Shown here: positions 18,713-27,438 of the stretch, piece after piece
Numbering within the stretch: the stretch's first letter is position 1
How the letters are laid out: each line of letters starts with the position of its first letter
NCBI GenBank assembly: GCA_937870755.1
Contig: CALMZV010000063.1
Span: 1 to 63,058, forward strand
DNA length: 63,058 nt
Direction: 5' to 3'
Source of the DNA: an uncultured Methylocystaceae bacterium
GTDB lineage: Bacteria > Pseudomonadota > Alphaproteobacteria > Rhizobiales > Beijerinckiaceae
Program-made: the position numbers and the translations under genes
The notes under the pieces: generated by a model
Databases searched by the model: none
The model's input: only the letters and a program-made list of their open reading frames with translations
Told to the model about the DNA's origin: nothing

Positions 18713-19473
18713 CGGCCGCGCTCGACGTCATCGGCCTGTGCAAGTCGTTCGGCGGCGTGCGCGCCATTGACAACGTCACGCTGTCGTTCCCGTCCGGATC
18801 GCTTTCGGCGGTCATCGGGCCGAACGGCGCGGGCAAGAGCACTTTCTTCAATCTCATCTCCGGCGCCTTCACGCCGGATGCCGGCGAGGTGCGCGTCGAG
18901 GGGCGCAATATCGCCGGCCTGTCGCGCGCCGAAATCGTGCGACGCGGCATCGGGCGCGCGTTTCAGGTGGCGAGCATTTTTCCGACCTTCACCGTCGCGG
19001 ACTCACTCTACGCCGCCGTGCAGAGCGGGCAGGGCCATGCCGAGCGTCTTGTCGGCCGTTTTCCGCTGTCCGGCGCGCGGGCGCGCGCGCACGAGGTCGC
19101 CGAAATGCTCGGCCTTGCCGACAAGCTCCATCGGGTCGCCTCCACTTTGTCGCACGGCGACCAGAAGCTGCTGGACATCGCCATCGCGCTGGTGCGCGAG
19201 CCGCGCATTCTGCTGCTGGACGAGCCGACCGCCGGCATGGGGCCGGAGGAGCGCTGGCGCATGATCGAGAAGGTGCGCGAACTGTGGGAGCGCCAGAAGA
19301 TCACCGTCGTCTTCATCGAGCACGACATGGACATCGTCTTCAGGATCGCGCCGACCATCCGCGTTCTCTGCTACGGCCGCGTGCTGGCGGAAGGAACTCC
19401 GGACGAAATCCGCGCCAATCCGGCGGTGATCGAAGCCTATCTGGGGACCGCGCACGAGGGAGCCGCCGCATGA
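18709..19473 (+). CDS. livG: Branched-chain-type ABC transporter ATPase LivG
   Basis: A 254-residue cytoplasmic ATPase. Walker A is IGPNGAGKST (36-45), Walker B ILLLDEPTAGMGPEE, and the switch His is in FIEHDMDIVF. The ABC signature reads LSHGDQK, in place of the usual LSYGQQ/LSGGQ. The C-terminal AEGTPDEIRANPAVIEAYLG is the LivG tail. It works with LivF on the LivHM pore. Start and stop both overlap the neighbours by four bases. Confidence 0.95.
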   Translation: MTAALDVIGLCKSFGGVRAIDNVTLSFPSGSLSAVIGPNGAGKSTFFNLISGAFTPDAGEVRVEGRNIAGLSRAEIVRRGIGRAFQVASIFPTFTVADSLYAAVQSGQGHAERLVGRFPLSGARARAHEVAEMLGLADKLHRVASTLSHGDQKLLDIAIALVREPRILLLDEPTAGMGPEERWRMIEKVRELWERQKITVVFIEHDMDIVFRIAPTIRVLCYGRVLAEGTPDEIRANPAVIEAYLGTAHEGAAA

Positions 19474-20186
19474 GCGCGCCCGTCATTCTGGAGGCGCGCG
19501 GCCTCGACGTGTTCTACGCCACGAGCCAGATATTGTTCGGCGTCGATCTCGATGTCCGCGAAGGCGAAACGGTCGCGCTTCTGGGCCGCAACGGCGCCGG
19601 CAAGAGCACGACCATGAAGGCGCTCATGGGCGTCGCGCCGCCGCGGCGCGGCTCGGTGCGCATGCGCGGAGAGGAGATCGCCGGTCGCAAACCGCATGTC
19701 GCGGCGCGGCTCGGCATCGGCTTCGTGCCGGAGGACCGGCAGATTTTTCCCGACCATACCGTCGAGGACAATCTGACCATCGCGCGCAAGAAAGGCCCCG
19801 CCGGCGAGGACAACTGGCCGCTCGAACGGCTGTTCGAAGTCTTTCCGCTGCTCGTGCCGCTGCGCAAACGCATCGCGGGGCGCCTGTCCGGCGGCGAGCA
19901 GCAGATTCTCGCCATCGCGCGCGCGCTGGCCGGCAATCCGGTGGCGTTGCTGCTGGACGAGCCGAGCGAGGGTCTGGCGCCGATCGTCGTGCAGCGCATC
20001 GCCGACACGCTGCACAAGCTGCGCGGCGCGGGCCTCACCATTCTCATCGCCGAGCAGAACATGCATTTCTGTCTCGGCATCGCAAGCCACGCGATCGTCA
20101 TCGACAAGGGACAGATCGTCTATCGCGACACCATCCAGAACCTGCGCGCGGACGAAGACGTGCGCCGGCGCTATCTGGCGATGTGA
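19470..20186 (+). CDS. livF: Branched-chain-type ABC transporter ATPase LivF
   Basis: A 238-residue ATPase of the LivF family. Walker A is LGRNGAGKSTT (about 38-48), the signature LSGGEQQILAIARAL, Walker B VALLLDEPSEGLAP, and the switch region ILIAEQNMHFCL. VPEDRQIFPDHTVEDNL is the typical Q-loop region. It completes the ABC importer with LivG. The start overlaps the livG stop (ATGA), and the next gene begins 11 bases downstream with its own ribosome site, so catabolic genes follow directly on the same transcript. Confidence 0.95.
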   Translation: MSAPVILEARGLDVFYATSQILFGVDLDVREGETVALLGRNGAGKSTTMKALMGVAPPRRGSVRMRGEEIAGRKPHVAARLGIGFVPEDRQIFPDHTVEDNLTIARKKGPAGEDNWPLERLFEVFPLLVPLRKRIAGRLSGGEQQILAIARALAGNPVALLLDEPSEGLAPIVVQRIADTLHKLRGAGLTILIAEQNMHFCLGIASHAIVIDKGQIVYRDTIQNLRADEDVRRRYLAM

Positions 20187-20197
20187 GGGAGGCGCGC

Positions 20198-21589
20198 ATG
20201 ACCGCTTTCGCAACGGAGCTTGCTCGTTTCGTCGGGCGTTTCGATCTGGCGAGCCTGCCGCCGGAGGTCGTCGAGAAGGCCCGCGCGTGCCTGCTCAACG
20301 CCTACGGCGTCGCGCTCGACTGCCACGACACGCCCTACGCGCCGGTCGCGCGCGCCGCCGCGCTCGCGATGGACGGCGAACGCCACGAGAGCGACCGCAA
20401 GGACGGCGCGACATTGCTCGGCGATGGTCGGCGCACCAGCGTCGGCGGCGCATGCCTGGCCAACTCCGCCTTGTTCCACGGCCGCGCGCAGGAGGATTCC
20501 TGCGGCGCCGCCCATTTCGGAACCATTCTCGCGCCCCTGCTCACCGCCATGATCGAGGCGGGCCACGCGCCCGTCTCGCGACTTCTGCCCGCGCTGGTGG
20601 CGGGCTACGAGGCCGGCGGCGCGCTCGAGCAGGCTTTCGCCGGCGCCACCACGCCCGGCGGCTTCCGCTCCTCCGCCATCTACGGCACGGTGGCGGCGGC
20701 GGCCGCGGCCGCGCGGTTGCTGGATCTGGACGAGGCGCGTTTCGCCGCGGCGCTGTCGAACGCCGCCTCGTTCGCCGGCGGCGTGCTGCAGTCCTTCGCC
20801 GACGGCACGGACGAATGGCGCTATCAGGTAGGTCTGGTCGCGCGCAACGGACTCGTCGCGGCGGAACTCGCGCGCGCCGGCTCGGCATCCGCGCCGCATG
20901 CATTCGAGGGCAAGTCCGGTTTCGTGAAGGCCTTCGCCCGCGCCGACATGGACGTCGCAGCGCTCGTGCGGGCGTTCGGCCGCGACTGGGCGATCCTGCG
21001 CACCGCGTTCAAACCCTACCCGGTCTGCGCGTTCAACCAGACGCCGGTGATCGCCGCGCTCGCGCTGCGCGAGCAGCTGGCGGGCCGGACGCCGGGCCGC
21101 GCGCGCGTGCGCATGAACCCCTACGAAATGGGCTATGCGGGCATGGATTCCAAAGGCCCGTTCCATTCGGTCTCGGGCACGCTCATGTCCATCCCCTTCT
21201 GCATCGCCGCCACGCTCGTGCGCGGCTCGCCGACCATGCGCATGATGACGACCTACGACGACGCGGCGGTCAACGCGCTCGTGCCGAACATCGAACTGGT
21301 TCCCGATTCCGCCGTGCCGACGCTGTCCGCAGTCATCGAGGTGGAGACGCAGGACGGCGCGCGCCTCGTGCGCGACGAGCGGATGACCGCGCGGGACTAT
21401 TCCTACGGCCGCGCCGAAGTGTCGGCCATGATCCGTCGCATCGGCGTGGAGCAGAACGTGCCGCCGCACGCCTTCGACGCCATCGAGCGTTTTGTCGAGG
21501 ATCTGCCCGGCGGGCGGATCGAAACGATCGTCGAAGCTTTCGGCGCCTTGCCGCGCGCGAATGCGCCCCAGATCAGGTTGACCGCATGA
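20198..21589 (+). CDS. MmgE/PrpD family protein
   Basis: A 463-residue member of the MmgE/PrpD superfamily, which includes 2-methylcitrate dehydratase, cis-aconitate decarboxylase and aconitate/tartrate-processing enzymes. Seen: the N-terminal all-helical part beginning ATELARFVGRFDLASLPPEVVEKA, ANSALFHGRAQEDSC, and AFKPYPVCAFNQTPVIAA, where the family keeps a KPYPxC block. The ATG at 20198 follows GAGGGAGG; a GTG at 20183 overlaps livF and is less likely. No citrate-synthase or methylisocitrate lyase gene lies nearby, so propionate catabolism is not supported. In this operon it probably dehydrates or decarboxylates a polycarboxylic or hydroxy acid. Confidence 0.88.
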   Translation: MTAFATELARFVGRFDLASLPPEVVEKARACLLNAYGVALDCHDTPYAPVARAAALAMDGERHESDRKDGATLLGDGRRTSVGGACLANSALFHGRAQEDSCGAAHFGTILAPLLTAMIEAGHAPVSRLLPALVAGYEAGGALEQAFAGATTPGGFRSSAIYGTVAAAAAAARLLDLDEARFAAALSNAASFAGGVLQSFADGTDEWRYQVGLVARNGLVAAELARAGSASAPHAFEGKSGFVKAFARADMDVAALVRAFGRDWAILRTAFKPYPVCAFNQTPVIAALALREQLAGRTPGRARVRMNPYEMGYAGMDSKGPFHSVSGTLMSIPFCIAATLVRGSPTMRMMTTYDDAAVNALVPNIELVPDSAVPTLSAVIEVETQDGARLVRDERMTARDYSYGRAEVSAMIRRIGVEQNVPPHAFDAIERFVEDLPGGRIETIVEAFGALPRANAPQIRLTA

Positions 21590-22611
21590 CCAGACCGAAA
21601 CCAAAGGCGACGACCGGCGTTCCGACCGGCCGCAATAATCCATCCGAGATTTCCCGCGACCATCTGGCGGACCTCTATGGCCGCCTGCTGACGATCCGCC
21701 GCGCGGAGGAGCGGTTGCAGAAGCTGTTCGCCGACGGCGAGGTGCCGGGCTTCATCCATCTGTCGATCGGTCAGGAGGCGGTCTCCGTCGGCGTGATGGA
21801 TGCGCTGCGCGACGCCGACACCATCGCTTCCACCCATCGCGGCCACGGCCACGCCATCGCCAAGGGCATGGCGCTCGAAGGCTTCTTCGCCGAACTTCTC
21901 GCGCGCGACGAGGGCGTCTGCCGCGGGCGCGGCGGCTCCATGCATGTGGCGGACATGAAGATCGGCATGCTGGGCGCCAACGGCATCGTCGGCGCGGGGC
22001 TGTCGATCGCGCTCGGCAGCGCGCTCGCGCACAAGACGCGTGGAACGAACGACATCGCGGTCGCGTTTTTCGGCGACGGCGCGCAGGCCGAAGGCCTGCT
22101 GCACGAATGCCTGAACATCGCGGCCCTGTGGAAGCTGCCGCTGCTGTTCGTCTGCGAGAACAACGGCTGGGGCGAGTTCCTGCCGACGACCAAACATCTC
22201 GCCTTTCAGTTGGGCGATCTCGCCGCCGCCTATCGCGTGCCGCACACCAGGGTCGACGGCAACGATGTGGTGGCCGTGCAGGCGGCCGCCCATCGCATCG
22301 TCGAGGCGATGCGCGAGGGCGCGGGGCCCATGGCGCTCGAATGCGTGACGACGCGCGTGCGCGGCCATTTCGAGGGCGACGCGCAGAAATACCGCGACCC
22401 CGATGAACTCGCCGCGCTGGCCGCGCTCGATCCGGTGCGGCGCGTGGCCGACCAGCTCGCCGCGCTCGGCCTCGGCGCGGCGGCCCTGGAGGCGATCGAC
22501 GCCGGGGTGGCCCAAAAGGTCGAAGCCGCGGTCGCCCACGCGCGCACGGGAACGGACCCTTCGTTCGAGGCGGCCTGCGCCGACGTCTACGCCGAAGGAG
22601 GGCGCGCCTGA
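21586..22611 (+). CDS. Thiamine-dependent 2-oxoacid dehydrogenase E1 alpha subunit
   Basis: A 341-residue E1-alpha of the pyruvate/acetoin dehydrogenase type. The thiamine diphosphate motif GDGAQAEG...ENNGWGE spans about residues 163-195, and IASTHRGHGHAIAKG and CRGRGGSMHVAD are the family blocks that hold the cofactor and the phosphorylation-loop equivalent. With the next gene product it would decarboxylate a 2-oxoacid (or cleave acetoin) and pass the acyl group to lipoyl-E2. The ATG overlaps the MmgE/PrpD stop (ATGA). Small size and similarity to AcoA-type proteins leave acetoin, pyruvate or branched 2-oxoacids possible. Confidence 0.93.
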   Translation: MTRPKPKATTGVPTGRNNPSEISRDHLADLYGRLLTIRRAEERLQKLFADGEVPGFIHLSIGQEAVSVGVMDALRDADTIASTHRGHGHAIAKGMALEGFFAELLARDEGVCRGRGGSMHVADMKIGMLGANGIVGAGLSIALGSALAHKTRGTNDIAVAFFGDGAQAEGLLHECLNIAALWKLPLLFVCENNGWGEFLPTTKHLAFQLGDLAAAYRVPHTRVDGNDVVAVQAAAHRIVEAMREGAGPMALECVTTRVRGHFEGDAQKYRDPDELAALAALDPVRRVADQLAALGLGAAALEAIDAGVAQKVEAAVAHARTGTDPSFEAACADVYAEGGRA

Positions 22612-23585
22612 TGGCGGAGTTGCGATACCAGAAAGCGATCGGCCGTGCGCTCGAGGACGCGATGACCGCCGATCCGACGGTGATTCTGTTCGGCGAGGAC
22701 GTGGCCGAGGCCGGCGGCTCATTCGGCGCGACCAAGGGACTGCGCGAGAAGTTCGGCGCCGCGCGTGTGTTCGACACCCCCATATCCGAGGCCGCGCTCG
22801 CCGGCGCGGCCGTCGGGGCGGCGGTTTCGGGCCTGAAGCCGGTGCTCGAAATCATGTTCATGGATTTCACGACGCTGGTGATGGACGCGCTCGTCAACCA
22901 GGCCGCCAAGGCGCGTTTCATGTTCGGCGGTCGCTGCGCGGTGCCGCTGGTGCTGCGCACGCCGCACGGCGGCGGCCTCGGCGCGGGGCCGCAGCATTCG
23001 CAATGTCTGGAGGCGTGGTTCGCGCATGTGCCGGGCCTCAAGGTCGTGTGCCCGTCCGATCCCGTGAGCGCCTATGGTCTCCTGCGCGCCGCCATCGACG
23101 ATCCCAATCCGGTGATCTTCGTGGAGAACAAGTCGCTCTACGCCAGCAAGATCGACGCGCCGGACGAACTGCCCGCATTCGAGGTCGGCAAGGCGCGCAT
23201 CGCGCGGCCAGGCGCAGACGTCACCATCGTCACCTATGGCGGCGCGCTGCGCACCGCTCTTGCCGCGGCCGATGCGCTCGCGGGCGAAGGCGTGGAGGCC
23301 GAGATCGTCGATCTTCTCAGCCTGCAACCGTGGGACGAAGCGACGGTTCTGGCGTCCCTGTCGCGCACGCATCGCCTGGTTGTGATGCACGAAGCGGTGG
23401 AGGCGTTCGGCGTCGGCGCCGAAATCGCCGCGCGCATGGCCGATATCGGCTTCGACGAGCTCGATGGCCCGATTGTGCGCGTGGGCGCGCCATTCATGCC
23501 CATTCCCTTCTCCAAGCCCCTTGAGCGCGCCTACATGCCGAGCGTCGAAAATCTCGTCGCCGCCGTGCGTCGCACGCTCGCCTGA
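22611..23585 (+). CDS. Thiamine-dependent 2-oxoacid dehydrogenase E1 beta subunit
   Basis: A 324-residue E1-beta chain. ILFGEDVAEAGGSFGATKGL near the N terminus, PISEAALAGAAVGAA, and RTPHGGGLGAGPQHSQ are standard blocks of the pyrimidine-binding domain, including the conserved Glu and His. The C-terminal transketolase domain has DLLSLQPWDEATV. It forms an alpha2-beta2 E1 with the preceding product. The stop of E1-alpha and this ATG share one base (TGATG), so synthesis is coupled. No E3 dihydrolipoamide dehydrogenase gene is in the window; a housekeeping E3 could serve. Confidence 0.94.
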   Translation: MAELRYQKAIGRALEDAMTADPTVILFGEDVAEAGGSFGATKGLREKFGAARVFDTPISEAALAGAAVGAAVSGLKPVLEIMFMDFTTLVMDALVNQAAKARFMFGGRCAVPLVLRTPHGGGLGAGPQHSQCLEAWFAHVPGLKVVCPSDPVSAYGLLRAAIDDPNPVIFVENKSLYASKIDAPDELPAFEVGKARIARPGADVTIVTYGGALRTALAAADALAGEGVEAEIVDLLSLQPWDEATVLASLSRTHRLVVMHEAVEAFGVGAEIAARMADIGFDELDGPIVRVGAPFMPIPFSKPLERAYMPSVENLVAAVRRTLA

Positions 23586-23597
23586 ACGGAGCCGTCC

Positions 23598-24380
23598 ATG
23601 TCCCAAGATGTCGTTCTCGTCGAAAAGCGCGGCGCCGTCGCGCTGCTCACCATCAACCGTCCGAAAACGCTGAATGCGCTCGACATGGCGACGCTGGCCG
23701 TGCTTGACGAAAAAGTCTCGATGCTGGAGCGCGACGAGACGGTGCGCGTCGTCGTCATCACCGGCGCCGGCAAGTCCTTCGTCGCGGGCGGCGACATCGC
23801 CGATCTCAACGCGCGGCGCGGCCTGCCGCACTACATGGAGCTTGCCGAACGGCTGCACACGGTGTTGCGACGCATCGAGACGATGGACAAGCCGACCATC
23901 GCCGCCGTCAACGGCTGGGCGCTGGGCGGGGGAACGGAACTGCTGTTGTGCACCGACATTCGCATCGCGGCCAAATCCGCGAAGTTCGGTCTGCCGGAAA
24001 TCACGCTCGGCCTCTTTCCCGGCGCCGGCGGCACGCAGCGCCTCACGCGGCAGATCCCGCTCTGCAAGGCCAAGGAGATGATGTATCTGGGCGAGCACAT
24101 CGCGGCCGCCGACGCCGAGCGCCTGGGCCTCGTCAACGAGGTCGTCGCCGACGAAGACCTGATGAAACGCGTCTTCGAGCGCGCCGAGGCGATCGCCAGG
24201 AAATCGCCGCTGGTGCTGAAACTCTTGAAGCGCACGCTCGTGGACGGCGACGAGATGCCGCTCGGCGCGGCCTTGCGCCACGAGCAGGCGATGATCAGTC
24301 TGGTTCTCGATTCCAACGATGCGCACGAAGGCTGCACGGCCTTTCTCGAAAAGCGCCCGGCCGCGTTCAAGGGCGCCTGA
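23598..24380 (+). CDS. Enoyl-CoA hydratase
   Basis: A 260-residue enoyl-CoA hydratase with the full active site: the oxyanion-hole segment FVAGGDIADL, the first catalytic Glu in ALGGGTELLLCTD, and the second in LPEITLGLFPGAGGTQRL. It should hydrate 2-trans-enoyl-CoA to 3-hydroxyacyl-CoA. It lies between E1-beta and E2, 12 bases after the former and 7 before the latter. That placement suggests beta-oxidation of an intermediate made before or after the 2-oxoacid dehydrogenase step. Confidence 0.94.
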   Translation: MSQDVVLVEKRGAVALLTINRPKTLNALDMATLAVLDEKVSMLERDETVRVVVITGAGKSFVAGGDIADLNARRGLPHYMELAERLHTVLRRIETMDKPTIAAVNGWALGGGTELLLCTDIRIAAKSAKFGLPEITLGLFPGAGGTQRLTRQIPLCKAKEMMYLGEHIAAADAERLGLVNEVVADEDLMKRVFERAEAIARKSPLVLKLLKRTLVDGDEMPLGAALRHEQAMISLVLDSNDAHEGCTAFLEKRPAAFKGA

Positions 24381-24387
24381 GCAAGCC

Positions 24388-25569
24388 ATGGCGAACGCCA
24401 CGCAAATTCTCATGCCGAAGCTCGGCCTGACGATGACCGAAGGGCTCGTCGCGTCGTGGGCGGTCAAGCCGGGCGACGAGGTCGAAACCGGCGATCTTCT
24501 GTTCGTGGTGGAGACCGAGAAGGTCGCCTCCGACGTGTTCGCGGACGCGCCCGGCCGCATCGAGAAAATTCTCGTGGCCGAAGGCGAAACCGTGCCGGTC
24601 GGCGCGCCGGTCTGCGCGCTCGCCGCTCGCCGCGCGCCCGCGCAGGCCATGGCGCCGGCGGGCCCCCCGCCGGTCATGACGACGAAGGCGCCCGCGCCAT
24701 CGGCCGACGCCGCGCGCATTCTGGCGACGCCGCTCGCCCGCCGCATCGCGCGCGAGCGGGGCGTGGACCTTTCGCGCGTCGCGGGCTCGGGTCCGAGGGG
24801 GCGCATCAAATGCGCCGATGTTGAAGCCGCCAGCGCCGCGCGGCCGGTTGCGCCGTCGCCCGTCGCCCGCGACGCGCGCCCCGCGCCGACGTCGCGCCCG
24901 CCGACGCGCATGGAACGCGTGATCGCCGAACGTCTGGCGCAGTCCAAGCAGACCATTCCGCACTTCTACGTGCTGCGGACGATCGATGCGACGGCGCTGC
25001 TCGGCCTGCGCGCAGACCTCAACGCCGACAGGACGAAACGGGCGCTCTCGGTCACGCACTTCATTGTCGCCGCCGTCGGTCGCGCGCTCGCCGCCATGCC
25101 CGAGATGAATGCGCTCTGGCGCAACGAGGCGATCGAGATGCTGACGGCGAGCGATGTCGGCGTCGCGGTCGATGTCGCAAGCGGCCTGGTCGTGCCCGTG
25201 GCCCGCGAAGCCGGCGCGCGAACGCTCGACGCGTTGGCCGAACACATGGAAAGCCTCGTGCAGCGCGCCCGCGATGGCGCGCTCGGCCTCGACGAGATGC
25301 AGGGCGCCGCCATATCCGTGTCGAATGTCGGCATGTACGGCGCGTCGTATCTCGTGCCGGTGATCGATCCCGCGCAATCCGCGATCCTCGGCGTCGGCGC
25401 AGCGCGGAGCGCTTTCCGGCCGGACGAGAAGGGCGCGCCGCGGCTGGCGCAGGAGATCGGTCTCACGCTGTCGTGCGACCATCGCATTCACAACGGCGTG
25501 CGCGCCGCGCGCTTTCTCGAACATGTAGCCGCGCTGCTGGAGCGGCCCCTGCGCTTGCTGCGCGCCTGA
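24388..25569 (+). CDS. Lipoyl-dependent acyltransferase E2 component
   Basis: A 393-residue E2 chain. The N-terminal lipoyl domain carries ETEKVASD with the lipoyl Lys near residue 44; an Ala/Pro linker follows; a peripheral-subunit-binding domain contains ATPLARRIARERGVDLSRVAGSGPRGRI (about 110-137); the catalytic domain runs from about 180. The active-site motif, usually DHRxxDG, reads DHRIHNG, with Asn for the Asp that helps position the catalytic His. E2 normally transfers the acyl group to CoA. It follows the crotonase and precedes an acyl-CoA dehydrogenase in the operon. The changed residue raises the question of whether it is fully active. Confidence 0.92.
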   Translation: MANATQILMPKLGLTMTEGLVASWAVKPGDEVETGDLLFVVETEKVASDVFADAPGRIEKILVAEGETVPVGAPVCALAARRAPAQAMAPAGPPPVMTTKAPAPSADAARILATPLARRIARERGVDLSRVAGSGPRGRIKCADVEAASAARPVAPSPVARDARPAPTSRPPTRMERVIAERLAQSKQTIPHFYVLRTIDATALLGLRADLNADRTKRALSVTHFIVAAVGRALAAMPEMNALWRNEAIEMLTASDVGVAVDVASGLVVPVAREAGARTLDALAEHMESLVQRARDGALGLDEMQGAAISVSNVGMYGASYLVPVIDPAQSAILGVGAARSAFRPDEKGAPRLAQEIGLTLSCDHRIHNGVRAARFLEHVAALLERPLRLLRA

Positions 25570-25584
25570 AACCGGACGACGACG

Positions 25585-26754
25585 ATGCGATTCGACCTGA
25601 CCGAAGAACAGAAGCTGCTTGTCGCCACCGCGCGCAAGGTCGGCGAAAAATATGGGCTTGAATACTGGCGCGAGCGCGATGCGGCCAAGGCCTATCCGGT
25701 CGAGGTCTGGCAGGCGATTTGCGAGGCGGGCCTGTGCGGCGTGGCGATCCCGGAGGAATACGGCGGCGCGGGACTCGGCATGCTCGATCTGGCGCTCGCC
25801 ATCGAGGCGCTGTGCGCCGGCGGCGGCGGCTCCACGCTCAGCCAGATGTTCATGTGCAATCCCATCTTCGGCGGCATCACGCTTTCGAAATTCGCGTCCG
25901 AGGACATGCGCCGCGACCTGTTGCCGAAACTGGTGCGGGGCGAGGCGACATTCTGCATGGCCCTGACCGAGCCGGACGCGGGCACCAACACGCTCGAAAT
26001 GCGCACCTTCGCGCGCAGGGACGGCGACGGCTGGCGTCTGAACGGACAGAAGATCTGGATCACCTGCGTGCCGCAGGCGACCAAGATGCTGGTGGCCGCG
26101 CGCACCAGGAGGTTCGACGAGGTCAAGCGCAAGACCGAAGGCGTGAGCCTGTTCGTCATCGACGTCGAGCGCGCCGGCCTCGTTCATCGCGCCATCGACA
26201 AGGTCGGCACCAACACGCTGCCCTCAAGTTTCGTGTTCTTCGAAGACGTGCGCGTGGAGCCGCACGAACTCGTCGGAACGCTCGACAACGGCTTCCGCGA
26301 ATTGCTCGATGTGCTCAACACCGAGCGCATCGTCACCACGTCCGGCCTCGTGGGGACGGCGGAGCTGTGCGTGCAACTCGGCGCGCGCTACGCCAGAGAG
26401 CGCAAGGTTTTCGCCGACCCGATCGGCGCCTATCAGGCGATCCAGTTTCCGCTGGCCGAAGCGCAGATCGAACTCGAATGCGCCCGCCTCATGAACTACA
26501 AGGCCGCAGCGCTCTGCGACGAAAATCGCCCCTACGGCCGCGAGGCCAATATGGCCAAATTCCTGGCGGGAAAGGCGGCGGCGCTCGCCACCGACCGCGC
26601 CATGCAGACGATGGGCGGCATGGGATATTCGAAGGAGTTTCACGTCGAGCGCCTGTGGCGCGACGCGCGGCTCTTCCGCATCGCGCCCGTCTCCGAGGAA
26701 ATGATCCTCAATTTCGTCGCGCAGCACGATCTCGCTCTGCCGCGCTCCTATTGA
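25585..26754 (+). CDS. Acyl-CoA dehydrogenase
   Basis: A 389-residue flavin acyl-CoA dehydrogenase, full length. FDLTEEQKLLVATARKVGEKY opens the helical N domain; FCMALTEPDAGTNTLEMRT and GWRLNGQKIWITC are FAD-binding blocks; QTMGGMGYSKEFHVERLWRDARLFRIAPVSEEMILNF closes the C-terminal bundle. It introduces a 2,3-double bond in an acyl-CoA, feeding the nearby hydratase. The ATG lies 15 bases after the E2 stop, with no promoter visible between them, so it is probably cotranscribed. Chain-length or branched-chain specificity is not evident. Confidence 0.95.
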   Translation: MRFDLTEEQKLLVATARKVGEKYGLEYWRERDAAKAYPVEVWQAICEAGLCGVAIPEEYGGAGLGMLDLALAIEALCAGGGGSTLSQMFMCNPIFGGITLSKFASEDMRRDLLPKLVRGEATFCMALTEPDAGTNTLEMRTFARRDGDGWRLNGQKIWITCVPQATKMLVAARTRRFDEVKRKTEGVSLFVIDVERAGLVHRAIDKVGTNTLPSSFVFFEDVRVEPHELVGTLDNGFRELLDVLNTERIVTTSGLVGTAELCVQLGARYARERKVFADPIGAYQAIQFPLAEAQIELECARLMNYKAAALCDENRPYGREANMAKFLAGKAAALATDRAMQTMGGMGYSKEFHVERLWRDARLFRIAPVSEEMILNFVAQHDLALPRSY

Positions 26755-26765
26755 AGGCTCGCGCC

Positions 26766-27434
26766 ATGTCCGAACGCAAGCTCGTTCGCCTGTTCAACCG
26801 GCGCGCCGATCTTTCGCCGGAGCAGTTTCAGGCGCGCTGGGGCCGGAGCCAGCCCGCCCTTGTGCGCGCCGCGCCCGGCGTGCGGCGCTATGTGCAGTCA
26901 GCGCCGCTCTTGCGGGGCTATGCGAAGGGGCCGATGATTGTCGACGGGCTGGACGAAATCTGGTTCGCATCCGACGGCGAGATGGCGCAGGCGCTGGCCG
27001 GCGCTGCGTGGAGCGCGATCGACCGCGATCTTGGCGAATTTTGCGCCATGCCGCCGATCCTCCTGCCGGTCGACGTGCATGTGATCAAGGACAATCCCAT
27101 ACCCTCCCCCGCGGTCAAGAACGTGGAATTCGTCAACCGTCGGCCGGGCATGGCGCTCGAACCGTTCCGCGCCTACTGGCGCGCCGTGCACGGCCCCATC
27201 GCCAGCCATATCCCCCCGCTCGTGCGCTACGAGCAGAACCATCTGGCGATGGGCGAATACGCGAAGGGCGCGCCGCCGTTCGACGGACTGGCCATCACCT
27301 GGTTCCGCTCCACCGCCGACATGCGCGCCGGCGCGACGACGCCCCAATATGCGGCCACGCGCGAGGACGAGAAGAGCTTCCTCCCCGACGGCCACCTGCC
27401 GATCGTCATCACGCAGGAGCGCGTTTTGTTCTGA
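26766..27434 (+). CDS. Protein with two EthD-like domains
   Basis: A 222-residue protein built from two copies of an EthD-like dimeric alpha/beta-barrel. Copy 1 begins KLVRLFNRRADLSPEQFQARWG and copy 2 VKNVEFVNRRPGMALEPFRAYW; both then have the family block with a His or Arg and a Tyr (SQPALVRAAPGVRRYVQ; HGPIASHIPPLVRYEQN). EthD proteins are found beside monooxygenases and ring-degradation genes, often with unknown chemistry. It starts 11 bases after the acyl-CoA dehydrogenase and closes the operon, four bases from a convergent gene. A role in processing the same substrate is likely but unproven. Confidence 0.82.
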   Translation: MSERKLVRLFNRRADLSPEQFQARWGRSQPALVRAAPGVRRYVQSAPLLRGYAKGPMIVDGLDEIWFASDGEMAQALAGAAWSAIDRDLGEFCAMPPILLPVDVHVIKDNPIPSPAVKNVEFVNRRPGMALEPFRAYWRAVHGPIASHIPPLVRYEQNHLAMGEYAKGAPPFDGLAITWFRSTADMRAGATTPQYAATREDEKSFLPDGHLPIVITQERVLF

Positions 27435-27438
27435 ACGC

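Noticed and set aside
20198-21589. 2-methylcitrate dehydratase (PrpD) of propionate catabolism
   Set aside because: No prpB or prpC partner is present and the operon context is different, so only the family name is used.
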